Positions 21,240 to 30,543 of a stretch of DNA of 31,829 bases are shown piece after piece. Numbering within the stretch: the stretch's first letter is position 1; each line of letters begins with the position of its first letter. Source of the stretch: Chara braunii (Eukaryota; Streptophyta; Charophyceae; Charales; Characeae); contig BFEA01000362.1 of NCBI GenBank assembly GCA_003427395.1, forward strand, positions 248,977 through 280,805. Direction: 5' to 3'. The notes under the pieces were generated by a model, which saw only the letters and a list, made by a program, of their open reading frames with translations, ran no database searches and was not told where the DNA came from. A program made the translations under genes and the position numbers.

Positions 21240-22985
21240 TGTGACGAACCCGCCGGGATGACGAATCAAAACGAAGGGATGAGGATGACGGGGATGAAGA
21301 TGGAGTTGGAAGAGACAGCGTGACTCCAACCCAAACTCAGCGAGCACGTACTCCAAACTGTGTAAATAAATAGTGACTGAAAAACAAACAGGCAACCGAT
21401 TTTATTTTTTTTTACAAAAATTTGAATGTTAATCAAACATGCACTTAATATTTTCAAACATAAATATAAAGGCTAGATAATATTTGGCGAGTTAGAAAAA
21501 ACAGTGCATTAATAGTTCAAGAAATGATTTGGCTAACATTCATCATAATAATCGCATAGTTTTGACAAAGATTTTAAATCTCAATTATATGAGTCAAAAA
21601 AATATATGGTCAACAATTATACAATTGTCCATTTATGTGCGATCGACATTATCACACGAAAAGTTGAATATCATTATGATACTGGTCCAATGACCTGACA
21701 ACATAAAAAATATAGTTTGCATAACATTGAAATTAACATTTCTCCAGCGTTTTGTCCAAGATGTTTGAAACACAATAATTGTTGTTTATTAGTGGATATT
21801 AACGTTATCAATATTCAAACAAGTATCTACAATTGTGTATTTCTCTTTTGAATATTAAATAACGTTATAAAGTCAAAACACAATGTGCATGTAATGTTCA
21901 TAACTAATTCAATATGTAGTAAAGTTAACAAATGTTTAGAAAAAATGATAAAATGATTGATAATATGAGAGACAAACATTTACTTTATTTGAAAAACAAC
22001 TTGAGAGTTTAACAAGCGTACTTACTTTGGTTTCTTGTGCTTGCTTGTGAGTCGGATTGAGAATGTCTTTTAATAAATAATTATTTAAGATGCTCACTAT
22101 GTGTCATGTTGTGAGAGTATTTTTTGGCTTCTTAAGATAAAGGTAAGATTGACCCATTAAAAATTAGACTTGGTGTAAGTCTACAAGGTTACTTCAAAAA
22201 ATGCGCCTTATGGGCTATCTTTTGGTGTAATCATCAAGTGACGTCAGAAGTTAGTTTCAAATAGTTTGTATTTTACTCTCTGTATTTAGGTTTGTATCAT
22301 TTTTGAAATTTGTTTCCGCTATCCGAAGTGTTGCCGATTGTTTTCCAAATCCAAGTAGTAAGTTAAAATTATGACTTTGCAAGTCAAGTTTATGTTGACT
22401 TCATATACGACCTAGTTTATATATTGGAAGTCTACTATTTTATGGCAAGTGTTGTGAAAAGTTTTACTATTTTTGAAACGTTAGATACATTTTATCTTTG
22501 CAAACTCATAATTTTGTTTTGAATCTCGTATATAACTTAATACAATTTTTATGTTATTTATTTGTTTATAATAAAAATTATGATAATCCACCTTATCTTT
22601 GAGAGATGCTGCCAAAATTTTTACTAATTTATGGTGTTGAACATAAATGAGTTAGAATTTAGTTTAATGAGGGTTAGAATAAGATGTAATGTAAAGTTAT
22701 CCTCCATACCCTTAAATGCCGCTTTTGGTTCTGACATGTGTTGTGTTGTAGATCGTGTTTATTCAATTTGACTTAAAGCTTGACCCTACAAGGATGAACG
22801 ACTTCTGTTATTTTTTGATAATATGCTGGTTTATGACCCAATTTGATTCACTATCGCGACTCAACCTAAAGACTTAACCCTTTGTGGATTAATTGTTTCA
22901 TTGAGTTTTTACCTGAACTTTATTTAAATTGTTATTTAAAACGACTGAGTATTTTTTATTGAAAAAGGTGAGACAAAGGTTGAAG
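21240..22985. other. AT-rich non-coding DNA, may begin with an LTR
   Basis: The left edge TGTGACGAACCCGCC has the form of an LTR terminus next to the primer-binding site, but the other end of the LTR could not be placed. Two loosely related phrases (GACTTAAAGCTTGACCCTAC near 22780, GACTCAACCTAAAGACTTAA near 22858) hint at old repeats. No gene was seen. Confidence 0.35.
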
Positions 22986-24256
22986 CTTGTGTGAATAAGG
23001 CAAAGCTGTGAGTGCAGAGAGCGATAAAAGTTAACCCTGTTTAATTAGTGGTCTGTCGATGTTGAACTTTTGTGTGACTGCAGTTATGTTTGCGATTTGA
23101 ATTCAGGATTTGACTTCTCTACTTGTGAAGCAACCCACAATCTTTTATGGGCCCATCAACAAAACGAGAACATACAATACATATTGTTTAATCATGGAAA
23201 ATCCATATTATGTTTGTGGTCGATTGCATATTGGAATAAAGTTACACTGTGATTGTGAGAGTGATCACCTCGTGTCCAATAACCCACAATGGTTATACTT
23301 TGTATACTCGAGGGACTTGATTGACCATGCACGAGGATTGAGTGAGTTCCGTTGGGAGAAAAAACAAATTCATTAAACTTGCTTGTAAACTATTTTTGGT
23401 GGAACAATAGAGTTATGAGAATAAGGGTTAACGCATTGTTTGTGGTGTGTCAGACAACTCACCACCACTTGAATTCCCTTATGCCCTCAGTGTCGTCTTA
23501 CCCTGTTCCGTCTAGGAGCACAACAGAGTGTAAAAGATGACGGAGTGTTTGAGTTGTTTTTGCGCTCGCCAAAAGACTAACTCCTCAACACACGTGTCAG
23601 GCAACACCCAAGTGTCGAATGTGATATCATATTTCAGAGGGGGGCATATAGTTATGAGCACCAGATAGTACGTCATCGTTGCGACTACTTGCGTATTCAT
23701 GCATGACAAGTTAATATGGTGATTTATTTAATAAAAGTCTCGCACGACACTTCTGCTTGTTCATGTACCGAAAGAGGTATGAGTTGAGTTGAAAAAAATA
23801 TTAAACACGATTCGAGTTTGTGGTTGAACTTATTTTTTGTGTAAGTGTAGCGCGTGGTTGGATTGATCGTCATAGTGGACCGGTGAAGGATCATACTTAA
23901 GAGATCAGTGCCTCAAGCGACGGTTTGTATGCGGGTCCTATTCGGGCGTTAACCACGTGTACTCCTTATGTTATAGTGAATGAGAAACACCCTTGGTTGA
24001 GTCACGTTTGCGTATTTCGTATGAAAAAACTTTCGCATATGACTCAATAGCTCGACGGGATATGCCTACCTAAGGGTGGTGACAACTCCTTGGGTAGAGG
24101 TAACTTGTACCTCGCATGACTCTATCATGTCGTAAGGGTTCGCGAGAGGTATGGCTGATGCACTCGGTCGGAGTGACAAAGTTGCATTTTTATCTACGTT
24201 TGAAAAATCCTGCTAATTCTGCATGACGCAGAAGGGAGGGTCCCCTTACGGGACTA
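22986..24256. other. Unassigned region, weak open frames only
   Basis: A + frame at 23110-23376 (88 codons) contains a well-mixed stretch (ENPYYVCGRLHIGIKLHCDC and onward to SEFRWEKK) that could be a decayed exon. I do not recognise it, and no flanking exon was found. The remainder to 24256 has higher GC and no recognised feature. Confidence 0.2.
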
Positions 24257-24284
24257 ATGCGCTCGACAATACTTAGCATTATTG

Positions 24285-24400
24285 CTTTTGGTTATTGGGT
24301 CAGACTCATAATTCGCAACCTTGAGGCTGCGGTATGGTGGGTTCAAACGTCTGTGTTTGCAGCACAAAGGCTGCATTGGAAGCGAATACATCAGCCCTCC

Positions 24401-24403
<3 letters not shown>
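24285..24403 (+). mobile_element. Possible tRNA-derived SINE head
   Basis: GACTCATAATTCGCAACC followed by TTGAGG and then GGTGGGTTCAAAC resembles the anticodon arm (CAT) and T-arm/B-box region of a methionine tRNA with small insertions. A pyrimidine microsatellite follows at once, as at many retroposon tails. The B-box match is imperfect and no full cloverleaf can be drawn, so this is a low-confidence family call. Confidence 0.3.

Positions 24404-24404
<1 letters not shown>

Positions 24405-24470
<66 letters not shown>
24405..24470. repeat. CT microsatellite (33 units)
   Basis: This is an uninterrupted (CT)n run followed by CCCTCC-type pyrimidine DNA. Ser/Leu-rich frames through it are artefacts. 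Confidence 0.98.
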
Positions 24471-24473
<3 letters not shown>

Positions 24474-24528
24474 CCTCCCTCCCTCCTTCCCTTGCTCTAA
24501 AAGAAAAACAAAGAAACATAATCTATTA

Positions 24529-24648
24529 GGGCATACTCACACTAGCACCTTCCATAATGCATCAGACCGTAATTTTGACCACACTTGTTTGCATCTGGAA
24601 GCAATTCCGTCCAGAAATAAGTAAAAAAGTCCTAGTGTGAGTATGCCT
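24529..24648. mobile_element. 120-bp MITE with TTA target duplication
   Basis: Terminal inverted repeats GGGCATACTCACACTAG (24529-24545) and its complement (24632-24648) differ only at the outermost base. TTA flanks both sides (24526-24528 and 24649-24651). A 3-bp TTA/TAA target duplication with GGG/GGC-starting ends is characteristic of PIF/Harbinger (Tourist-like) elements. It is non-coding and therefore non-autonomous. Confidence 0.8.
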
Positions 24649-24651
24649 TTA

Positions 24652-25726
24652 GGGCCTGGTTGCACTACTCTCCATACGCCAAGTTTGGCGAGTAGGCGCC
24701 TGGTTGCACTTACTCGCTAAACTCGGCGAATGAAAAATATGTCAGACTGCTCGCCACACGGTCGACACATGTTGTGGCGAGTGTTTTCGGTTTCTCCGCC
24801 TGTGCACGACGGTTTGTGGAGGGTGGTCCTTGGACCTGTCCACAAAACAACTTTCTGGAGAGTGCACGGCTTCAGGAGTCGAGATCGGGGGTCTAGTGCC
24901 ACCTACACTGTTGAGTTTTCTCAACGCTGAGCTTTCTATCACGTGTGGCATGGTGGGACGGAGCTCTGCCGTTGATGTACTGCGAATCTAATGGTACCAA
25001 AATACAGGAGAATAACCTATTAGATTTAGTCATTTTGTAGAATTTTTATTTGACATGAAATCCGTGTTGTAGTATGCGTTGGCCCTTTTGGTTTGGGCGG
25101 GAAGCCATTTTCCGTTGAGAAAACTACCCTACCGAGGGTAGGGTACATTTCTCAACTTCAGTGCCTTTCCTTTTTTTTGTTTTTTTAGACCTCGTTGCAT
25201 CCTGAAACGGAGGAACTCTGACAGTTGTGTTTGGCTGTCTGGCATCAAACTCGTTTCCTTCTTTGGGCAATGAATGCATTTGGCCATCCATGTCGTCCCT
25301 GTCCATTTTACAAATGGTGACCTCCTGTCCCCTCACCACGGGGAGAATCCTTTATTCACGGAGACGTTCACGGAGACTGTTCCAGACATGTTTCATTTCT
25401 CCGAGTTACGTTTTAAAAAATAAGGAGAAAAGCTGTTTCTAGCGTTTGTTTCAGTTTTTTTATTTCTTGTTTCGAATTTATTAATGTCGAACTGGCGTCA
25501 CACTGTTGAGTTTTCTGAACTCAACAACCGTAGGTGGGACCAGACCCCAGGCATATAACTTTTTTTAACTTTTATGTAGAAGAAATATTGTGGCGAGTAA
25601 GTGCAACCAGGCCTCCAGTTCTACACGATTCTCATTTTTTCCACTCTCCACCCATCCACCATTTTGCCCACTCTCCACCCCATCCGCCATGAATTGTGGT
25701 GGATTGCGAGTAGTGCAACTAGGCCC
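24652..25726. mobile_element. PIF/Harbinger-like element, 1,075 bp, with TTA target duplication
   Basis: The left terminus GGGCCTGGTTGCACTACTC (24652-24670) matches the complement of the right terminus (25708-25726) at 18 of 19 positions. TTA flanks it at 24649-24651 and 25727-25729. The left TTA is the same one that bounds the neighbouring MITE. Inside lies a second, perfect 20-bp inverted pair, GCCTGGTTGCACTTACTCGC, at 24698-24717 and 25593-25612. Short open frames inside (for example 25124-25339, minus, ending in a basic KKTKKRKG run) are not recognisable as a transposase. The element is probably non-autonomous, or two related elements nested. Confidence 0.8.
24698..25612. mobile_element. 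Inner inverted-repeat unit of the same terminal family
   Basis: Perfect 20-bp inverted repeats closely related to the outer ends bound 915 bp. The pieces outside it (46 and 114 bp) together would make a short MITE, which suggests insertion of one family member into another. No clean target duplication flanks the inner pair (GGC on the left, CTC on the right), so subterminal repeats of a single element are the alternative. A further hairpin, CTCGCCACA with TGTGGCGAG, lies near 24749-24781. Confidence 0.5.
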
Positions 25727-26338
25727 TTAGAGCTGAGTTCCCCGTGCCCATGTGGTAGGCAATTTTTCACACCCCCTCCTTTCCCCCTCCCCCCCCCCTT
25801 TTCCTTCATTTTCGACCCCCTCTTTCCGCATCATGGTCCCTTCCCACAGGTCAAATGTCGTCTGGTGCCAATGTTGTGGAATGCGGTGAAGCGGTTCACC
25901 TTGGCTGGAACAGAAGTCGGTTTGAACGAACACCCTCGGTCCATCCCCTTCACACCCCCGACCATCTTGCCCTGGTAAGCGGCACTGGCAGCTCTCCGTA
26001 CCCGGTCAGCAGGGGCTCCCAAGTGCACCGCGTATCGCCGCGGCCACGAGCATTTCGCCGCTCGCCGCTCGCCGCTCGCCCGCTCGTCATTCGCGGTCTC
26101 CTCTATTGGCCCCTGTGCTCGTACCCCACCTTCCACTGCCCCTCTCCTCCATCTCCCCCCAATCCCGATTGCGATCGATCTATCCACAGCCACGGCGATT
26201 GCCGCGGGCGAGAACGACGAGACAGGATTGCTCGTGTCGGGCGGGTGCCATCGCCACGATTACCGGAAGAACGGTCTCTACATCTCCGTGCAGGTTCTCG
26301 GGAATCGTTGTATTGCCAGCAGACGCTGCATGCATTGA

Positions 26339-26785
26339 CACGTGGCAGTCGACCGACACGATGAAACTACATCTGTTCGTGCTTCGTGGTTAAGTTGCCC
26401 GCGCTGAGGTCAGGCAGATACTTCCCATTCCATCAATCTCTTCGGTCGTCCCTCAACGGATTGCTCTCGGAGTTTCGCCAGGCACGTCCACGTGTTTTCC
26501 CGCGCGATCGATCTCTTCTCGACGTGTCGCACTCCAATCATTCATCTCAGGTCGTCGGGCGCGGTCCAGGTCGATCGGTATGTCGTAATTCCGCGCAAAG
26601 GAAGACACGGAGTGTCTCCCCTCTGCTGAGCATCAGATTGCGGGAGCGCCGCTCAGCTCTCAACGGCGGGCAGCAGTGCCACGTGGCAGTCAGCAAGGAG
26701 GGAGTTTGAGGCGCGCTCATTGCATCGCGAACCTATCTTATCACTTTGTCCGCTTTCTGCTTCTGGCAGTGCCACGTGGCAGTCA
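26339..26785. promoter_or_regulatory. Cluster of four G-boxes, three in a shared 12-mer
   Basis: CACGTG occurs at 26339-26344, 26489-26494, 26680-26685 and 26773-26778. Three of these sit in an identical CACGTGGCAGTC, and two share the longer GCAGTGCCACGTGGCAGTCA with a GCCACGTGGC palindrome. G-boxes are bound by plant bZIP and bHLH factors. Repetition of the flanks suggests either functional clustering or local duplication. Confidence 0.55.
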
Positions 26786-27165
26786 TTTGGTCCCTCATGA
26801 GCGTAGGCAAGTCGACTGAAAACAAATCGCGCTCTGCTGGCACACGCGGTGGGAACGAGTTATTCTCAGCTCAGGTCCCAAATCCCCCTCTCCCAACTCC
26901 CCTTCGATTGCGGAGGATTCCTCGTCGTGCCCCGCGGTATTCGGGGCACTTCTTCTTCTTCCGTGTTGGCGCTTGCGCTTCATGTTCCTTCTTCTTTGGC
27001 GTCGGTGTATCTCTACTTGAATCTAGTCGGGATCGATGCGTAACTTTCCCCTTCCTCGCCTCTCTCCCCTCGGGGCAAGTCTCTACTAAGGCAGGGGAAG
27101 AAGGAGGGCCGCCGCTTGCATCGGTGAGTCATCTCCACCGGCGGAATTCTCTCGTCAAATTTCGG

Positions 27166-27229
27166 AGTAAGCTAATCGCTGTGCGCAGGCGCGGGGAAGT
27201 AAGCTAATCGCTGTGCGCAGGCGCGGGGA
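27166..27229. repeat. 32-bp exact tandem duplication
   Basis: AGTAAGCTAATCGCTGTGCG and the following 12 bases are present twice in succession (27166-27197 and 27198-27229) without mismatch. Identity implies recent origin or an assembly error. It lies 200 bp from an adapter artefact. Confidence 0.85.
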
Positions 27230-27333
27230 AGGTTCTCTGTGGACAACGTGAGGGGGGAGCGTAGACCGCTCAGAGGTCCCACGGGCATAATCGCCGGCTG
27301 GAGCGGTGAGAGACCGCCTCTGTGAGTTTTGTG

Positions 27334-27475
<142 letters not shown>

Positions 27476-27525
27476 GGTGGAGGGTGGGGGAGGCAGCGAG
27501 CGGATAGGTGACTTGATGCTCGTAC

Positions 27526-28197
27526 ATGCACCAGGGGCGGTCTTCGTTGCAAGGTGCGCATATTGCGCAGGCGATATTTTCGCCGTTCGATCTGGACGAT
27601 CTGCGGCAGAGGTTAGGGCAACTAGGGATGGGGCCTCAGGCTGGCTGGGGTTCCAGTTCCAAGGAGTTTTTGGACCTTGTCAAAGCCATCGGCGAGGCCA
27701 AATCTAAAGCTGAGGAAGATCGTATCGTAGCTTCCGAGATCGAAACCCTAAAAAAGCGCCTCTGCGAACCCGAAGTGCCCAAGAAGAAGATGAAAGAGTA
27801 CTTGGTTCGTTTGGTGTACGTGGAGATGCTTGGTCATTCTGCCTCCTTCGGCTATATCCATGCCGTTAAGATGACTCACGATTCCAATCTTATGTGCAAA
27901 AAGGTGGGATACCTTGCTGTGACGTTATTTCTCGAGGAGAATCACGACCTTATCATATTGATTGTCAACACCATCCGCAATGACTTGAAATCGGACAATC
28001 ATTTGGTGGTCTGCGCAGCGCTGACTGCGGTCTGTAAGCTCATCAATGCGGAGACCATACCTGCGGTGCTCCCGCAGGTTCTCGACCTCTTCACGCACCC
28101 CAAGGAGATTGTCAGAAAGAAGGCGGTCATGGCGCTGCACCGGTTCCACCAGCGCTCGCCAGCAAGCGTGGCTCATGTCATCTCTAAGTTCCGACAG
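27526..28197 (+). CDS. AP4E: AP-4 complex subunit epsilon, N-terminal exon (partial)
   Basis: This encodes the start of the large epsilon subunit of the AP-4 adaptor, which sorts cargo into vesicles at the trans-Golgi network. In 224 codons the adaptin N-terminal HEAT-repeat region begins near residue 45. Diagnostic stretches are KEFLDLVKAIGEAKSKAEED (46-65), KMKEYLVRLVYVEMLGH (88-104), ASFGYIHAVKMTHD (106-119), VGYLAVTLFLEENHDLI (127-143) and TIPAVLPQVLD (177-187). These follow the plant epsilon pattern more closely than animal AP4E1 or the gamma and alpha subunits. The exon ends in phase 0 at CAG|GTGAGT (28197/28198), where plant homologues continue with RLCDND. The true start is uncertain: the first in-frame ATG is 27526, but MGPQ (27628) is the conserved position, and an acceptor-like site at 27570 allows an upstream exon. 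Only about a fifth of a roughly 900-residue protein is present, and no later exon was found. Adapter artefacts lie on both sides. Confidence 0.92.
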
Positions 28198-28280
28198 GTG
28201 AGTGTGCATATGAAAAGTGTGCGTGTGCGTGTGCGTGTGGGTGTGGGCGCGCGTCTGAGGGAATGTTTCTTCGTGTGTGT

Positions 28281-28368
<88 letters not shown>

Positions 28369-28583
28369 CGGGGGGAGAAGAAGAGAATTGGGTGTAGAGG
28401 GAACAGAACTGGGGCGAGGGGGAGAAGGGGGAAAGGAGAGCAAAAAGCGGGCGGGCGTGCAAGCGGTTAACAGAGAGGAGAGGAAGAAGGAAGTGTTAGA
28501 GATGGGGATAGGTAGACAGGTGGAGAGGATAGAGAGAAGCGGAAGAGAGAAGGGAGGAGAAAGTGGAGAAGAGGAGCGTAAGG
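28198..28583 (+). other. Start of AP-4 epsilon intron, with GA microsatellite
   Basis: A consensus donor GTGAGT (28198-28203) is followed by GTGTGC-rich DNA, a pure GA run at 28284-28366 (about 41 units) and purine-rich DNA. The open frame continuing past the donor is Arg/Glu repeat and is not coding. The intron continues at least to the adapter at 28584. Confidence 0.8.
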
Positions 28584-28621
28584 CTGTCTCTTATACACAT
28601 CTAGATGTGTATAAGAGACAG
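28584..28621. other. Nextera mate-pair junction adapter (artefact), site 2
   Basis: This is an identical perfect 38-bp junction of two Tn5 mosaic ends, as at 27438-27475. It is followed immediately by a GT/GA microsatellite. Confidence 0.97.
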
Positions 28622-28636
28622 GTGTATGTGTGTGTA

Positions 28637-28679
<43 letters not shown>
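28622..28679. repeat. (GT)n(GA)n compound microsatellite
   Basis: A GTAT-interrupted GT run passes to a GA run at about 28658, immediately right of the adapter. The preceding adapter also touches a GA run. Confidence 0.95.
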
Positions 28680-28680
<1 letters not shown>

Positions 28681-28858
28681 GTAACTGACACGAGATGACC
28701 GAGTTTGGGTTTGTTGAATTGTTCTGGGCTTGTGCGGATGCCTTTTTGGCTGTTCGGGTTTTCAATTTGATGCAAAGAGGATAATAGGGGTCCGTTGCGT
28801 TCCCCCCCAACAGAAAATGGTCCACAGAGCAGCAGCGAACTACGAATTGCTTGTTTGG

Positions 28859-28860
<2 letters not shown>

Positions 28861-28920
<60 letters not shown>
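28861..28920. repeat. GT microsatellite (30 units)
   Basis: This is a pure (GT)30. The 180 bp between the preceding microsatellite and this one hold no recognisable gene. Confidence 0.98.
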
Positions 28921-28922
<2 letters not shown>

Positions 28923-29449
28923 CAAAAAATCTCAGCCCCATGAAGTAGACAATTGAGAGAAAAGACAAGTCGTTTCCACAGAACTGTTGCAATGCCTCCC
29001 TGTTCCTCCATGACTTAGTGGTTGATTTGGTCACCTCCCATACCTCCGTGAAGACATGCCGAAAGGAAAATGCAAAATGCTATTTTCCGTTGATGATCGA
29101 CCTCCATGATTGCTTATAAGATGGAACCAGACATCGTCACGGTGGTGATGAGGTGACATTCACGAAGTTAAGCACTTGCATGATGAAAAATGAAAAAAGC
29201 AGCGGGCGAAATTAAGTGTAGCAATGCCGTAACATCATACATAGTTTCAAAAAGGAAGAGAGACTTTGTTTTGTAAAAAAAAAAAAAAAAAAAAGGAAGA
29301 GAGGAAAATCAATCAAACCGGAGATAGAAATAAACGAGCGCAACGAAACGAAGTTGAGCAATCCCTCTGCTCCCCCTCCCCTCTCGCCCCGCCTACTCAT
29401 AACGAAAAGGGAGACAGTGGTAGATGAGTTCTGGAAGCTTTTTCCTTTT
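28921..29449. other. Non-coding DNA, nothing recognised
   Basis: Mixed-composition DNA with an A run at about 29275-29294. No AP-4 epsilon exon, RNA gene or transposon end was identified. Confidence 0.4.
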
Positions 29450-29534
29450 TTTTTTTAAATGACCTTTCCGCGGGTTCATTTGACGGAAACAGAGGTTTAC
29501 GTTGGTGAACCCGCGGAAAGGTCATTTAAAAAAA
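29450..29534. repeat. Perfect 29-bp-arm hairpin
   Basis: 29450-29478 and 29506-29534 are exact reverse complements (core GACCTTTCCGCGGGTTCA) around a 27-nt loop. The arms end in T and A runs. Possible roles are a small-RNA precursor, a small fold-back element, or a palindrome left by assembly. No target duplication was confirmed. Confidence 0.85.
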
Positions 29535-29860
29535 TAAAAAAATAAAAAAATCAAGTTGGGCAAGCCCGAGTTTGTTCGAATGGGGTTACCTGTTGTGGCC
29601 CCTTTTTCCTTCGTGTTTAAAAAAAAATAAAAATAAAAAATTAAAGGCTAATTCTTGTAAGCCCAACCAATTGGATTACCTGTCGAATCTGGACAGAGCG
29701 GCCTAGGTCCCTTTTTCCAGTCTCGGCAACGTCAAAAAGAACTCTTTTTTTTTTTTCTTTTTTTTTGCAACAGAGATTTTTCTTTGATTGTAAAGTGTTT
29801 TTTTTTTTTTTTTTAATTTGAGACGTGGAATCGACAGGCTCCCAAGTTGGGGGGCTCCCT
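29535..29860. repeat. A/T-rich DNA with a diverged repeated phrase
   Basis: GCAAGCCCGAGTTTG through GGGGTTACCTGTTG to CCCCTTTTTCC (about 29560-29610) is loosely repeated as GTAAGCCCAACCAATT through GGATTACCTGTCG to TCCCTTTTTCC (about 29657-29719). Long A and T runs surround both. No gene was seen. Confidence 0.4.

Positions 29861-29916
<56 letters not shown>
29861..29916 (+). repeat. G56 homopolymer
   Basis: Fifty-six consecutive G residues. Poly-Gly and poly-Pro open frames across it are artefacts. A run this long is rare in nuclear DNA and may be partly an instrument artefact. Confidence 0.95.
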
Positions 29917-30216
29917 CGAGGAGGAGAGAGGTAAGAGGCCAACGCACGTCTGTTTGACGCTTACATCCTGTCTATGGCTAAACCCACGGATGGCTAACCT
30001 ATTAACGACGATGCGCTAAGGTGGGTGGCTCATCTGTTCTATTCCTCCTGAGATTACTGATTGCTAGCCCGTCCGTGGCTGAGAGCACAGATGACTAAAC
30101 CAATTTAACGCTAGAGCATGGATGTGCAACCCATTGATTGAGCTGAGAGGATAGATAAACGCACTACTTGCCACTCCTATTCCGTGCCTAACCCAGGCGC
30201 CGACCGCACCACATCT
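29917..30216. repeat. Degenerate prelude to the minisatellite
   Basis: Scattered words of the GGCTAACCC or GTGGCTGA kind (for example TGGCTAAACCCACGGATGGCTAACC near 29974) look like diverged forerunners of the 11-bp array that follows. No gene was seen. Confidence 0.35.
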
Positions 30217-30543
30217 AACCCGTGCCAAACCCGTGCCAAACCCGTGCCAAACCCATGCCAAACCCGTGCCAAACCCGTGCCAAACCCGTGCCAAACCCGT
30301 GCCTAACCCGGGCCTAACCTGTGCCTAACCTGTGCCTAATCCATGCCAACGTGTGCCTAACCCGGGCCTAACCCGTGCCTAACTCGTGCCTAACTCGTGC
30401 CTAGCCCGTGCCTAACCTGTGCCTAATCCGTGCCAACGTGTGCCTAACCCGGACCTAACCTGTGCCTAACCTGTGTTAACCCGGGCCTAAGTTGTGCCTA
30501 AGCTGTGCCTAAACTGTGCCTAAGCTGTGCATAACCCGTGCCT
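30217..30543. repeat. 11-bp minisatellite (AACCCGTGCCW), about 30 units
   Basis: The left part is AACCCGTGCCA with few variants. The middle is mostly TAACCCGTGCC, TAACCTGTGCC and TAACCCGGGCC. The right end is TAAGCTGTGCC. An 87-bp higher-order segment (starting CCTGTGCCTAATCC at 30329 and 30416) is duplicated. The Trp/Gly/His-rich minus-strand frame is the repeat translated. Confidence 0.92.

Noticed and set aside
25855-26364. 169-codon + strand ORF in the CpG-rich region
   Set aside because: It overlaps other equally long frames, is Arg/Pro/Ser-rich as expected from GC-rich DNA, and has no recognisable domain.
29703-30019. Poly-Pro and poly-Gly ORFs
   Set aside because: They are produced by the G56 homopolymer.
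30064-30294. Trp/Gly/His-rich minus-strand ORF
   Set aside because: It is the 11-bp minisatellite read in frame. A period that is not a multiple of three also scrambles it every unit.
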